Of a stretch of 64,000 bases of DNA, positions 15,708 to 26,348 are shown piece after piece. The stretch is taken from the NCBI RefSeq assembly GCF_029223485.1, contig NZ_JARHTP010000010.1, positions 62,001 through 126,000 of the forward strand, in the 5' to 3' direction. The translations under genes were made by a program, and so were the position numbers. Below the pieces are notes generated by a model that was given only the letters and a program-made list of their open reading frames with translations, was not told the origin of the DNA and ran no database searches. This stretch comes from Streptomyces coacervatus. GTDB lineage: Bacteria; Actinomycetota; Actinomycetes; Streptomycetales; Streptomycetaceae. Each line of letters begins with the position of its first letter. Within the stretch, counting starts at the first letter, position 1.

Positions 15708-16697
15708 ATGGCCAGGAAGACTGCTGAAGACGACCCTCTCGCCCCGGTGACGCTTGCCGTGGGCCAGGAGGACCTCCTGCTCGACCGTGCCGTGCAGGAG
15801 GTGGTGGCCGCCGCCAGGGCCGCCGACGCCGACACGGACGTACGTGACCTGACCCCGGACCAACTGCAGCCCGGCACGCTCGCCGAGCTGACCAGCCCCT
15901 CGCTCTTCGCGGAGCGCAAGGTCGTGGTCGTACGCAATGCCCAGGATCTTTCGGCCGACACGGTCAAGGACGTGAAGTCCTATCTCGGGGCGCCCGCCGA
16001 GGAGATCACCCTCGTGCTGGTGCATGCGGGCGGGGCCAAGGGCAAGGGGCTGCTCGACGCCGCGCGCAAGGTCGGGGCGCGGGAGGTGGCCTGTCCGAAG
16101 ATGACCAAGCCGGCGGATCGGCTGGCCTTTGTGCGGGCGGAGTTCAGGGCGGTCGGGAGGTCTGCCACGCCCGAGGCCTGTCAGGCGCTCGTCGACGCCA
16201 TCGGGAGTGATCTGCGGGAGCTGGCGTCCGCCGTCTCCCAGCTGGTCGCCGACGTGGAAGGGACCATCGACGAGGCCGTCGTCGGGCGGTACTACACCGG
16301 GCGGGCCGAGGCGTCGAGCTTCACGGTTGCCGACCGGGCCGTGGAAGGGCGGGCCGCCGAGGCCCTGGAGGCGCTCAGGTGGTCACTGGCCACCGGGGTG
16401 GCACCGGTGATGATCACCAGTGCGCTGGCCCAGGGCGTGCGGGCGATCGGGAAGCTGTCGTCCGCGCGTGGGGGCCGGCCGGCCGATCTGGCGCGGGAGC
16501 TGGGCATGCCGCCCTGGAAGATCGACCGGGTGCGGCAGCAGATGCGGGGGTGGACGCCGGACGGGGTGGCGGTGGCCTTGCAGGCGGTCGCCGAGGCCGA
16601 CGCGGGGGTGAAGGGGGGCGGGGACGATCCCGAGTATGCGTTGGAGAAGGCAGTTGTGGCGATTGCCCGGGCCGCGCGGTCTCGGGGGCGGGCGTAG
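15708..16697 (+). CDS. holA: DNA polymerase III delta subunit
   Basis: 329 residues from the ATG at 15708 (MARKTAEDD); the frame is open 30 bp further upstream but that N-terminus is unlikely. Delta opens the beta clamp as part of the clamp loader. Landmarks: PVTLAVGQEDLLLDRAV at the start, the LFAERKVVVVRNAQDL strand corresponding to the beta-binding region, and the C-terminal collar helices ending ALEKAVVAIARA. It converges on rpsT across a strong bidirectional hairpin, the usual arrangement in streptomycetes. Confidence 0.95.
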   Translation: MARKTAEDDPLAPVTLAVGQEDLLLDRAVQEVVAAARAADADTDVRDLTPDQLQPGTLAELTSPSLFAERKVVVVRNAQDLSADTVKDVKSYLGAPAEEITLVLVHAGGAKGKGLLDAARKVGAREVACPKMTKPADRLAFVRAEFRAVGRSATPEACQALVDAIGSDLRELASAVSQLVADVEGTIDEAVVGRYYTGRAEASSFTVADRAVEGRAAEALEALRWSLATGVAPVMITSALAQGVRAIGKLSSARGGRPADLARELGMPPWKIDRVRQQMRGWTPDGVAVALQAVAEADAGVKGGGDDPEYALEKAVVAIARAARSRGRA

Positions 16698-16715
16698 GGG
16701 CGGTCCGAGACTGCC

Positions 16716-16762
16716 GAAGGCCCCGGCACCTGCCCTGGGGAAGGGCTGGGGCCGGGGCCTTC
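16716..16762. terminator. Bidirectional terminator between holA and rpsT
   Basis: Perfect 12-bp inverted repeat GAAGGCCCCGGC (16716-16727) and GCCGGGGCCTTC (16751-16762); the 23-nt loop can itself fold. It lies 19 bp after holA and serves both converging genes. A smaller hairpin (CGGTCCC/GGGACCG, about 16876-16891) is closer to the rpsT stop. Confidence 0.75.
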
Positions 16763-16908
16763 AGCTCAAGCTGTCGGATCCGCGCCCGCGTGGCGAACGC
16801 AGGCCGCGCGCGGATCCTCGGGTGCCGGTCGGGAGCGGATGAGAGAGGGCCCGCTCTGGGTCCTTCCGGCGGTTCGGTCCCGTGGGACCGGTCAGATCAG
16901 TAAGAGGT

Positions 16909-17175
16909 TCAGCCGTTGAGGCCGGCGACCTTGGAAGCAAGCGCCGACTTCTTGTTGGCGGCCTGGTTCTTGTGGATGACGCCCTTCGAGACGGCCTTGT
17001 CGAGCTGACGCGCGGCAGCGCGCTGGTACTCGGTGGCCTTCTCGACGTCACCCGCGGCAGCGGCCTCGCGGGCCTTGCGGATGGCGGTCTTCAGGGAGGA
17101 CTTGACGGCCTTGTTGCGCAGCCGGGCCTTCTCGTTGGTCTTGATCCGCTTGATCTGGGACTTGATGTTCGCCAC
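16909..17175 (-). CDS. rpsT: 30S ribosomal protein S20
   Basis: 88 residues from the GTG at 17175 (VANIKSQIKRIKTNEKARLR). S20 binds 16S rRNA in early 30S assembly. The highly basic helical sequence and length are exactly those of the family. The open frame runs further upstream, but that part lacks homology character. The promoter is probably at 17302-17331. Confidence 0.98.
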   Translation of the reverse strand: MANIKSQIKRIKTNEKARLRNKAVKSSLKTAIRKAREAAAAGDVEKATEYQRAAARQLDKAVSKGVIHKNQAANKKSALASKVAGLNG

Positions 17176-17301
17176 TGATTGAGCCTTTTCAGGTTCAGGC
17201 ACAGGGCCAGGAGCACTCCGTGCAGGAGTTACCGGGTCCCGTACCAGGTGATTTCTTGGGAGTTGTGCCTCTTGCTGAGAGGGCATGAGACACAGCCACC
17301 C

Positions 17302-17331
17302 AGAGTACCAGTGGCCCTCCCGACGGCCCAA
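17302..17331 (-). promoter_or_regulatory. Putative rpsT promoter
   Basis: On the minus strand TTGGGC (17331-17326), 18-nt spacer and TACTCT (17307-17302), about 125 bp upstream of rpsT. The leader is long enough for autoregulation, but no specific structure was seen. Confidence 0.45.
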
Positions 17332-17334
17332 AAC

Positions 17335-17360
17335 GGTCCCAGGTCGCCACCCGTGGGACC
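17335..17360. promoter_or_regulatory. Inverted repeat in the rpsT-lepA divergent promoter region
   Basis: GGTCCCA (17335-17341) and TGGGACC (17354-17360) form a perfect 7-bp inverted repeat with a 12-nt gap, about 60 bp upstream of lepA and beside the rpsT -35. It could be an operator or a leader hairpin for lepA. Confidence 0.3.
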
Positions 17361-17420
17361 ATGGAACCTACGTATCGATCCGACCCGAGGCACAAGGCGC
17401 CTCAAGAGACAGGACCCTGC

Positions 17421-19289
<1,869 letters not shown>

Positions 19290-19330
19290 CCGCGGGTAAC
19301 AACGGGTTACGGAACCAATCCGGACACAAC

Positions 19331-19364
19331 AGGGGCTCGCCGTACGAAAGTGCGTCGGGCCCCT
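19331..19364 (+). terminator. Possible lepA terminator
   Basis: AGGGGC (19331-19336) pairs with GCCCCT (19359-19364) around a 22-nt loop, 42 bp after lepA; no U-tract. A GTAAC-n5-GTTAC repeat of unknown meaning also lies just upstream (about 19294-19308). Confidence 0.4.
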
Positions 19365-19457
19365 ACGCGTGCGTAGTGTCGCTCTCTGTAGGAAGTGACA
19401 GGCCGCCGCCCCTTACGAACCGGCCGGTCGGGCTCTACCCTGATCTCTGCTCGATAG

Positions 19458-19471
19458 TTACTCGCGAGTTA
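19458..19471. promoter_or_regulatory. Palindrome upstream of the acyl-CoA synthetase gene
   Basis: The sequence TTACTCGCGAGTTA contains the perfect 10-bp palindrome ACTCGCGAGT. It is about 85 bp before the GTG start and near a possible -10 (GATAGT). TetR-type fatty-acid regulators often use sites of this shape, but the regulator is unknown. Confidence 0.4.
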
Positions 19472-19555
19472 AACAACAGCGCGCGAGTCGATACAGCCGC
19501 AGTCAATACCGCCGCACTTGAGCCAGCCGCACTGCCGCGGGCCCCGGAGGATGTC

Positions 19556-21430
19556 GTGAGCGACACACAAACCCTGATCGAGAACCGTCCGCCGAGCGTG
19601 GCGAACCTCTTCCTGGAGCGCGTTGCGGCCACACCGGACGCCGAGGCCTACCGGTATCCGGTGGCCCCCGCCTCCGGTGCGGGCCCCGACGACTGGAAAT
19701 CGCTGAGCTGGGGGCAGGCCGCAGAGCGGGTCTACGCGATCGCGGCCGGTCTGATCGAACTCGGCGTGCAGCCCGAGCAGCGCGTTGCGCTCGCCGCCTC
19801 CACCCGGGTCGAGTGGATCCTCGCCGACCTCGGCATCCTGTGTGCCGGAGCGGCCACGACCACGGTCTACCCGCAGACCAACGCCGACGAGTCGGCGTTC
19901 ATCCTCTCCGACTCCGAGAGCCGGGTGCTGATCGCGGAGGACGCGGCCCAGCTCGCCAAGGCGGTCGAGAAGAAGGCCGAGCTGCCCGACCTCACGCATG
20001 TCGTCGTGATCGACCCGGCCGGCGTCGAGACCAGCGACTGGGTCCTCACCCTCACCGAGCTGGAGGCCCGTGGCGCAGCCCGGCTGGAGAAGGATCCCGA
20101 CCTGATCAGGGAGCGGATCGGTGCGATCACGTCCGATCAGCTCGCGACCCTGATCTACACCTCTGGCACCACCGGCCGCCCCAAGGGTGTGCGCCTGCCG
20201 CACGACAACTGGTCGTACATGGCGAAGTCGATCGCCGCGACCGGTCTGATCAGCTCCGAGGACGTGCAGTACCTGTGGCTGCCGCTCGCGCATGTCTTCG
20301 GCAAGGTGCTCACCTCGGGCCAGATCGAGGTCGGGCACGTCACCGCCGTCGACGGCCGTGTGGACAAGATCATCGAGAATCTGCCGGTCGTGCAGCCGAC
20401 GTACATGGCGGCCGTCCCGCGCATCTTCGAGAAGGTCTACAACGGGGTCGCGGCCAAGGCGAAGGCCGGCGGCGGCGCCAAGTACAAGATCTTCCAGTGG
20501 GCCGCCGAGATCGCCCGCGAGTACGCCAAGGTCGCGCAGGACAACTTCCGGCGCACCGGCACGGCGTCCGTCCCGTTCTCGCTCGGTGCCAAGCACAAGG
20601 CCGCCGACGCGCTGGTCTTCGCCAAGATCCGCGAGGCGTTCGGCGGGAACCTGCGGGCGTGTGTCTCCGGGTCGGCCGCGCTCGCGCCCGAGATCGGCTA
20701 TTTCTTCGCCGGCGCGGGCATCCACATCCTGGAGGGCTACGGCCTGACCGAGTCCTCCGCCGCCTCGTTCGTGAACCCCGGCGAGGCCTACCGCACCGGT
20801 ACGGTCGGCAAGCCGCTGCCCGGCACCGAGGTGCGTATCGCGGACGACGGCGAGATCCTGCTGCGCAGCCCCGGCATCATGGAGGGCTACCACGGGCTGC
20901 CCGAGAAGACCGCCGAGGTGCTGGAGTCGGACGGCTGGTTCCACACCGGTGACATCGGTGAGCTGTCCCCGGACGGCTATCTGCGCATCACCGACCGCAA
21001 GAAGGACCTCATCAAGACGTCCGGCGGCAAGTACATCGCGCCTGCCGAGGTCGAGGGACAGTTCAAGGCGGTGTGCCCGTACGTGTCCAACATCCTGGTG
21101 CACGGGGCCGACCGGAACTTCTGCACGGCGCTGATTGCTCTGGACGAGCCGTCCATCCTCGACTGGGCCAAGGAGAACGGGCTGGAGGGCAAGTCGTACG
21201 CCGACGTCGTGGCCGCGCCGGCCACCGTTGCCCTGATCGAGGGGTACGTCAAGGAGCTCAACGAAGGGCTTCAGCGGTGGCAGACGGTGAAGAAGTTCCG
21301 GCTGTTGCCGCGTGACCTCGACGTGGAGCACGGGGAGATCACGCCCAGCCTGAAGCTGAAGCGGCCGGTTGTTGAGCGGGAGTACAAGCACCTCATTGAT
21401 GAGATGTACGCGGGGGCGCGCGAAGCGTAG
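19556..21430 (+). CDS. Long-chain fatty acid-CoA ligase (AMP-binding)
   Basis: 624 residues from the GTG at 19556, which follows GGAGGAT; the open frame continues upstream through unlikely sequence. Activates fatty acids to acyl-AMP and then acyl-CoA. The P-loop LIYTSGTTGRPKGV, the GYGLTESSAASF motif, the DGWFHTGDIGE motif and the catalytic Lys region (LKLKRPVVEREY) are all present. Length matches FACL/FadD15-like bacterial enzymes. It probably acts at the membrane in lipid recycling or beta-oxidation. A palindrome in the upstream region may be its operator. Confidence 0.93.
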   Translation: MSDTQTLIENRPPSVANLFLERVAATPDAEAYRYPVAPASGAGPDDWKSLSWGQAAERVYAIAAGLIELGVQPEQRVALAASTRVEWILADLGILCAGAATTTVYPQTNADESAFILSDSESRVLIAEDAAQLAKAVEKKAELPDLTHVVVIDPAGVETSDWVLTLTELEARGAARLEKDPDLIRERIGAITSDQLATLIYTSGTTGRPKGVRLPHDNWSYMAKSIAATGLISSEDVQYLWLPLAHVFGKVLTSGQIEVGHVTAVDGRVDKIIENLPVVQPTYMAAVPRIFEKVYNGVAAKAKAGGGAKYKIFQWAAEIAREYAKVAQDNFRRTGTASVPFSLGAKHKAADALVFAKIREAFGGNLRACVSGSAALAPEIGYFFAGAGIHILEGYGLTESSAASFVNPGEAYRTGTVGKPLPGTEVRIADDGEILLRSPGIMEGYHGLPEKTAEVLESDGWFHTGDIGELSPDGYLRITDRKKDLIKTSGGKYIAPAEVEGQFKAVCPYVSNILVHGADRNFCTALIALDEPSILDWAKENGLEGKSYADVVAAPATVALIEGYVKELNEGLQRWQTVKKFRLLPRDLDVEHGEITPSLKLKRPVVEREYKHLIDEMYAGAREA

Positions 21431-21475
21431 GGGGTGGCGCGGGTTGTTTCGCGGCTGACGGTTCGTCGTGGTTGA

Positions 21476-21499
21476 TCGCGCAGTTCCCCGCGCCCCTAA
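21476..21499. repeat. 24-bp dispersed repeat, copy A
   Basis: Identical to 43013-43036 (TCGCGCAGTTCCCCGCGCCC followed by CTAA). A divergent, shortened relative is near 15635-15655. Both exact copies lie at the 3' ends of converging genes. Confidence 0.75.
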
Positions 21500-21509
21500 A
21501 AGCCAAAAG

Positions 21510-22085
21510 CTAAAAGCCGCGGCCTCTGGCTACAAGTTGCCGTAGCTCCCGGACCTGCACACGCAGTGCTGCCAGGTCCGGGGGCTCCTCGGTGTCCAGC
21601 TGCCTTTCCAGTTCGGTCAGCCTGCTGCCCACCTCGCCGTACTCCGCCTGTTCCTGTGCCAGCAGTCTTTCCAGCTGCAGGTTCTTGCGGTGCAGGTCCA
21701 GGAAGACCGTGACCTTTGCCCGTAGGACCCAGGGGTCGAAGGGCTTGGTCAGGTAGTCCGCGGCTCCTGTGGCGTAGCCGCGGAACGCATAGCCGGAGTC
21801 GTCCTCCGCGCCGGTCAGGAAGATGATCGGGACGTCCTTGGTCTGGTCGAGCCGTTTGATGTTCGCGGCAGTCTCGAATCCATCCATGCCGGGCATGCGG
21901 ACGTCGAGCAGGACGAGGGCGAAGTGCCGGCGCAGCAGCGCCTTCATCGCCTCCTCGCCCGAACGTGCGCGTACCAGCGGCTCGTTGAGGGACCCCAGGA
22001 CGGCCTCCAGCGCGATCAGGTTGTCCTCCATGTCGTCCACGAGGAGGATGCTGGCGCGCTCGTTGCTCGTTGCCTCAGCGCTCAT
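21510..22085 (-). CDS. OsaB-like response regulator with C-terminal coiled coil
   Basis: 191 residues. Receiver domain about 12-130 with the acidic pocket VDD, phospho-acceptor D61 (LLDVRMPG), conserved T91 region (FLTGAE) and K114 (LTKPFD). No DNA-binding output domain follows; instead residues about 130-191 form a heptad-rich coiled coil (QLERLLAQEQAEYGEVG). This layout, next to a HAMP-rich hybrid kinase, matches the Streptomyces osmoadaptation regulator OsaB. It begins 12 bp after the kinase gene, in the same operon. Whether this is the true osaB or a paralogue cannot be decided from the sequence alone. Confidence 0.88.
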   Translation of the reverse strand: MSAEATSNERASILLVDDMEDNLIALEAVLGSLNEPLVRARSGEEAMKALLRRHFALVLLDVRMPGMDGFETAANIKRLDQTKDVPIIFLTGAEDDSGYAFRGYATGAADYLTKPFDPWVLRAKVTVFLDLHRKNLQLERLLAQEQAEYGEVGSRLTELERQLDTEEPPDLAALRVQVRELRQLVARGRGF

Positions 22086-22097
22086 GGTGAGTGTGCC

Positions 22098-25000
22098 TCA
22101 TTCGGTGTTCGGCCCGGCCGCCGCTTCTTCGGTCGTGCCCGGCTCCGGGGCAGCGGTGTCGGTGGTCCCGTCCGGGCTCTCAGGATCCAGGAGCGCGCAG
22201 ACGACCGTCAGGAGCTGGTCGACATCCACCGGCTTCGGTACGTAGTCGTTCGCACCGCGCCCGATGGATTTCTCGCGGTCTCCGGGCATCGCCTTCGCGG
22301 TCAGGGCGACGATCGGCAGACCGGTCCAGCGGGGGGTGCGGCGGATGGCGGCGATGGTCTCGTAGCCGTCCATCTCCGGCATCATGATGTCCATCAGGAC
22401 GAGTTCGACGTCAGGGTTGCGCTCCAGTGTCTCGATGCCCTCGCGGCCGTTCTCCGCGTACAGGACCGGCATGCCGACGCGGCCGAGGACATGGGTGAGG
22501 GCGAAGACGTTGCGGATGTCGTCGTCGACGATCAACACCCTGCGTCCGGGCAGGACCTGACCGGGCCGGCCGACTTTCCACGCCTCCAGTTTGGTGGGGG
22601 CCGGCCAGGAGTCGTCCACGTCGTGCGCGGCGGTGAACGGTTCGGTGGACAGCTGCTCCGGCACCGGCAGGGCCCGCTCCTCGGGGGCCGGTTCGGTCGC
22701 CGGGTGCCCGGGGCTGACGACGGGGACGTACAGCGTGAAGGTGGACCCCTTGCCGGGCTCGCTGGTGGCGACGATACGGCCGCCGAGCAGGCCCGCGATC
22801 TCCCGGCTGATGGACAGGCCGAGACCCGTGCCGCCGTACTTGCGGTTGGTGGTGCCGTCGGCCTGCTGGAACGCCTCGAAGATCACCGGGAGTTTCTCGG
22901 CCGCGATGCCGATGCCGGTGTCCGAGACGGCGAAGGCGATCACGTCGTCGCTGTCGCGGACGCCCAGGGGCTCGGCGTCCTTGATCCGGTTCACGCGCAG
23001 CTCCACCCGGCCCGTCGCGGTGAACTTGATCGCGTTGGAGAGGAGGTTGCGCAGGATCTGCTGCAGTCGCTGCTCGTCCGAGTACATCTCGCGCGGCACG
23101 TCCTCGCCGACCGACACCTCGAAGGCGAGGCCCCGGTCGAGGGTGAGCGGGCGGAAGGTGGCGTGGACGTAGTCGAGCAGTTTGATGAGCGGCAGCTTCT
23201 TCGGGCGTACGTCCATCCGGCCGGCCTCGATCTTGGAGAGGTCGAGGATGTCGTTGATCAGCTGGAGCAGGTCGGAGCCCGAGCGGTGGATGGTCGTGGC
23301 GAACTGCACCTCCTGGTCGGAGAGATGGCCGTCCGGGTTGTCGGAGAGGAGCCTCGCCAGGATCAGCAGGGAGTTCAGCGGGGTGCGCAGCTCGTGCGAC
23401 ATGTTCGCCAGGAACTCCGACTTGTACTGGGAGCTGGTCGCGAGCAGGGCTGCCTTCTCCTCCAGTTCGGCGTTGGAGCGCTGCAACTCCGCCTGCTGCT
23501 TCTGGAGTTCGTCGGAGCGCTCCTGGAGCTGCATGGCCAGGCGCTGGGACTCGCCGAGCAGGGACTCCGTACGCGAGTTGGCGATGATCGTGTTGATCGC
23601 GACGGCGATGGTGTTCACGAACTGGTCGAAGAAGGCGAGGTGGACATCGGAGAAGCGGGAGAAGGAGGCCAGCTCGATCACGCCGAGGAGCTTGTCCTCG
23701 AAGAGGATCGGGATGATGACGACGCTGGTGGGGGCCGCCTCGCCGAGCCCACTGTTGATCTTGATGTAGTCCGGCGGGGCCTCCTCGACCAGGATCCGCT
23801 TCTTCTCGCGGGCCGCCTGCCGGACCAGGCCGTGCACCGGGAGGCCGCCGGTCTCGATGGTGGTGCCCTGGGCCGAGCCGTACCCGGCGATGAACGCGAG
23901 TCCCTTCGTGGGCACGGTGGTGCGCAGCGCGGCGCCCTCCTCGTCCGGGTCGGCCAGGAAGAACGCGCCGTACTGGGCGTTGACCAGCGGGGTCAGCTCG
24001 CGCAGCAGCAGGTCGGCGACCTCCATCAGGTCGCGGTGGCCCTGCATCAGGGCGGCGAGGCGGGCCAGGTTCGATTCCAGCCAGTCCTTCGCGCGGGTGG
24101 TCTCGCGGAGGTTGGCCACCATCAGGTTGATGTTGTCCTTCAGCTCGGCGACCTCGCCCTGGGTCTCCACGGTGATCGAGCGGGACATGTCGCCCTGGGC
24201 CACGGCGGAGGCGACCTCGGCGATCGCGCGGACCTGGGTGGTCAGGTTCGATGCCAGTTCGTTCACGTTCGTCGTCAGGCGTTTCCAGGTGCCGTAGACG
24301 CCCTCGACCCTTGCCTGGCCGCCGAGTTGGCCCTCGGAGCCGACCTCGCGGGCCACTCGAGTGACCTCGGAGGAGAAGGAGGAGAGCGTGTCGACCATGG
24401 TGTTGATGGCGGTCTTCAGCTCCAGGATCTCGCCGCGCGCGTCCACGTCGATCTTCTTGGAGAGGTCGCCGTTGGCGACGGCCGTCGTCACCTGGGCGAT
24501 GTTCCGCACCTGTGAAGTGAGGTTGTCCGCCATGTAGTTGACGTTGTCGGTCAGGTCCCGCCACACCCCGGACACACCCAGCACCTGGGCCCGGCCGCCC
24601 AGCCGTCCGTCGGTGCCGACCTCGCGTGCCACGCGCGTGACCTCGTCGGCGAAGGCGCGGAGCTGCTCCACCATCGTGTTGACGGTGTCCTTCAGCTCCA
24701 GGATCTCGCCGCGCGCGTCGACGGTGATCTTCTTCGACAGGTCGCCGTTGGCGACGGCGGTCGTCACCTGGGCGATGTTGCGGACCTGCGAAGTCAGGTT
24801 CAGCGCCATGAAGTTGACGTTGTCGGTGAGGTCTTTCCAGACGCCGCTGACGCCCCGCACCTGCGCCTGACCGCCGAGGTTTCCCTCGGTGCCGACCTCG
24901 CGGGCGACGCGGGTGACCTCGTCGGCGAAGGCGGACAGCTGGTCCACCATCGTGTTGATCGTGGACTTCAGCTCCAGGATCTCGCCCTTCGCCTCGACCG

Positions 25001-26246
25001 TGATCTTCTTGCCGAGGTCGCCCTGCGCCACGGCGGTCGAGACGAGGGCGATGTTGCGGACCTGCGAAGTCAGGTTGTCCGCCATGAAGTTGACGTTGTC
25101 GGTGAGGTCTTTCCAGACGCCGCTGACGCCCCGCACCTGCGCCCGGCCGCCGAGGTTTCCCTCGGTGCCGACCTCGCGGGCGACGCGGGTGACCTCGTCG
25201 GCGAAGGCGGACAGCTGGTCCACCATCGTGTTGATCGTGGACTTCAGCTCCAGGATCTCGCCCTGCGCGTCGACCGTGATCTTCTGGCTCAGGTCGCCGT
25301 TGGCGACGGCGGTCGTCACCTGGGCGATGTTGCGGACCTGCGAAGTCAGGTTCGAGGCCATGAAGTTGACGTTGTCGGTGAGGTCCTTCCAGACCCCGCT
25401 GACACCGCGCACCTGGGCCCGTCCGCCCAGCTGGCCCTCGGTGCCGACCTCGCGGGCGACGCGGGTGACCTCGTCGGCGAAGGCGGACAGCTGGTCCACC
25501 ATCGTGTTCACGGTCAGCTTCAGTTCGAGCAGCTCACCGGTCGCCTCGACCGTGACCGTACGGGTCAGGTCACCGCGGGCCACCGCCGTCGTCACCAGGG
25601 CGATGTCACGCACCTGGGCGGTCAGCCGGGACGCCATCGTGTTGACGGCCTCGGTCACATCCCGCCAACTGCCCGAGAGCCCAGTCACCTTGGCCCGCCC
25701 GCCGAGCCGCCCCTCGGTGCCCACCTCACGTGCGACCCGGGTCACCTCGCCCGTGAACAGCGACAGCTGGTCGACCATCTTGTTCACGGCCCGGCCCAGC
25801 CGCCGCAGATCACCGCGCAGCTGCCGGTTGCCGTCGTGCAGGTCGACCCGCTGGGTCAGATCACCGCCGGCCACCGCGTCGAGCACCCGCGTCGCGTTCG
25901 CCGCCGGGGCCACCAGGGCGTCAAGCAGCTGGTTCACATCGTTGACCCGGGAGGTCCAGGCGCCCTGCCCCGGGCTGGCGGTGACCCGCTCGTCGAGCCG
26001 CCCGTGCCGGACCAACTCCCGCTTCACACGCTGCACTTCCCCGTTGAAATGCGTGTTGCGGTCCATGATCTGGTTGAAGAGGGCCGTCAGCTCGGCCACC
26101 AGCCCGTGGCCCGTCTCCGGAACTTTTGCGAAGTCGCCGTCCCGGGCGGCGGTCATCGCTGCGAGCAGCGGGCGCAGCTCGGATGCTCGGACTTGTTCCG
26201 GTTTTTGACCGTCTTCGAGCACACGCGTAGCACTGTTCTCACTCAT
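22098..26246 (-). CDS. Hybrid histidine kinase with tandem HAMP repeats (OsaA-like)
   Basis: 1382 residues from the ATG at 26246. No membrane helix is evident, so it is probably cytosolic. Order: helical N-terminus; one divergent HAMP (about 115-160); six 92-residue HAMP repeats (162-713); GAF domain (about 735-890); coiled coil; HisKA with phospho-His H951 (FLANMSHELRTP); HATPase with N box (LLSNAIKF), DTGIGI and GGTGLGLSIS; C-terminal receiver with D1286 (LMDIMMPEMDG). Poly-HAMP kinases of this class sense osmotic stress in fungi and Streptomyces (OsaA). It is followed by a single-domain regulator and is divergent from a SpoIIE-type phosphatase, so the three genes likely form one pathway. 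Confidence 0.93.
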   Translation of the reverse strand: MSENSATRVLEDGQKPEQVRASELRPLLAAMTAARDGDFAKVPETGHGLVAELTALFNQIMDRNTHFNGEVQRVKRELVRHGRLDERVTASPGQGAWTSRVNDVNQLLDALVAPAANATRVLDAVAGGDLTQRVDLHDGNRQLRGDLRRLGRAVNKMVDQLSLFTGEVTRVAREVGTEGRLGGRAKVTGLSGSWRDVTEAVNTMASRLTAQVRDIALVTTAVARGDLTRTVTVEATGELLELKLTVNTMVDQLSAFADEVTRVAREVGTEGQLGGRAQVRGVSGVWKDLTDNVNFMASNLTSQVRNIAQVTTAVANGDLSQKITVDAQGEILELKSTINTMVDQLSAFADEVTRVAREVGTEGNLGGRAQVRGVSGVWKDLTDNVNFMADNLTSQVRNIALVSTAVAQGDLGKKITVEAKGEILELKSTINTMVDQLSAFADEVTRVAREVGTEGNLGGQAQVRGVSGVWKDLTDNVNFMALNLTSQVRNIAQVTTAVANGDLSKKITVDARGEILELKDTVNTMVEQLRAFADEVTRVAREVGTDGRLGGRAQVLGVSGVWRDLTDNVNYMADNLTSQVRNIAQVTTAVANGDLSKKIDVDARGEILELKTAINTMVDTLSSFSSEVTRVAREVGSEGQLGGQARVEGVYGTWKRLTTNVNELASNLTTQVRAIAEVASAVAQGDMSRSITVETQGEVAELKDNINLMVANLRETTRAKDWLESNLARLAALMQGHRDLMEVADLLLRELTPLVNAQYGAFFLADPDEEGAALRTTVPTKGLAFIAGYGSAQGTTIETGGLPVHGLVRQAAREKKRILVEEAPPDYIKINSGLGEAAPTSVVIIPILFEDKLLGVIELASFSRFSDVHLAFFDQFVNTIAVAINTIIANSRTESLLGESQRLAMQLQERSDELQKQQAELQRSNAELEEKAALLATSSQYKSEFLANMSHELRTPLNSLLILARLLSDNPDGHLSDQEVQFATTIHRSGSDLLQLINDILDLSKIEAGRMDVRPKKLPLIKLLDYVHATFRPLTLDRGLAFEVSVGEDVPREMYSDEQRLQQILRNLLSNAIKFTATGRVELRVNRIKDAEPLGVRDSDDVIAFAVSDTGIGIAAEKLPVIFEAFQQADGTTNRKYGGTGLGLSISREIAGLLGGRIVATSEPGKGSTFTLYVPVVSPGHPATEPAPEERALPVPEQLSTEPFTAAHDVDDSWPAPTKLEAWKVGRPGQVLPGRRVLIVDDDIRNVFALTHVLGRVGMPVLYAENGREGIETLERNPDVELVLMDIMMPEMDGYETIAAIRRTPRWTGLPIVALTAKAMPGDREKSIGRGANDYVPKPVDVDQLLTVVCALLDPESPDGTTDTAAPEPGTTEEAAAGPNTE
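24108..25763 (-). repeat. Six tandem 276-bp coding repeats (HAMP units)
   Basis: The kinase gene contains six direct repeats of exactly 276 bp (92 codons), each containing EVTRVAREVG, a GVWKDLTDNVN-type helix and GEILELK...NTMV. Units 2-5 are nearly identical at the protein level and long stretches are identical in DNA; units 1 and 6 are more diverged. The pattern indicates internal amplification and possible copy-number change by recombination. Confidence 0.9.
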
Positions 26247-26348
26247 GGCGGCCCACTTCGGTAACTCGGCGCTTATGGGCGAGGCCAGTCTGTCACTCTG
26301 TCGGCATCGACTGAGGCGAATTCGTCCGAACCGCTCGGGGAGCTGTCC

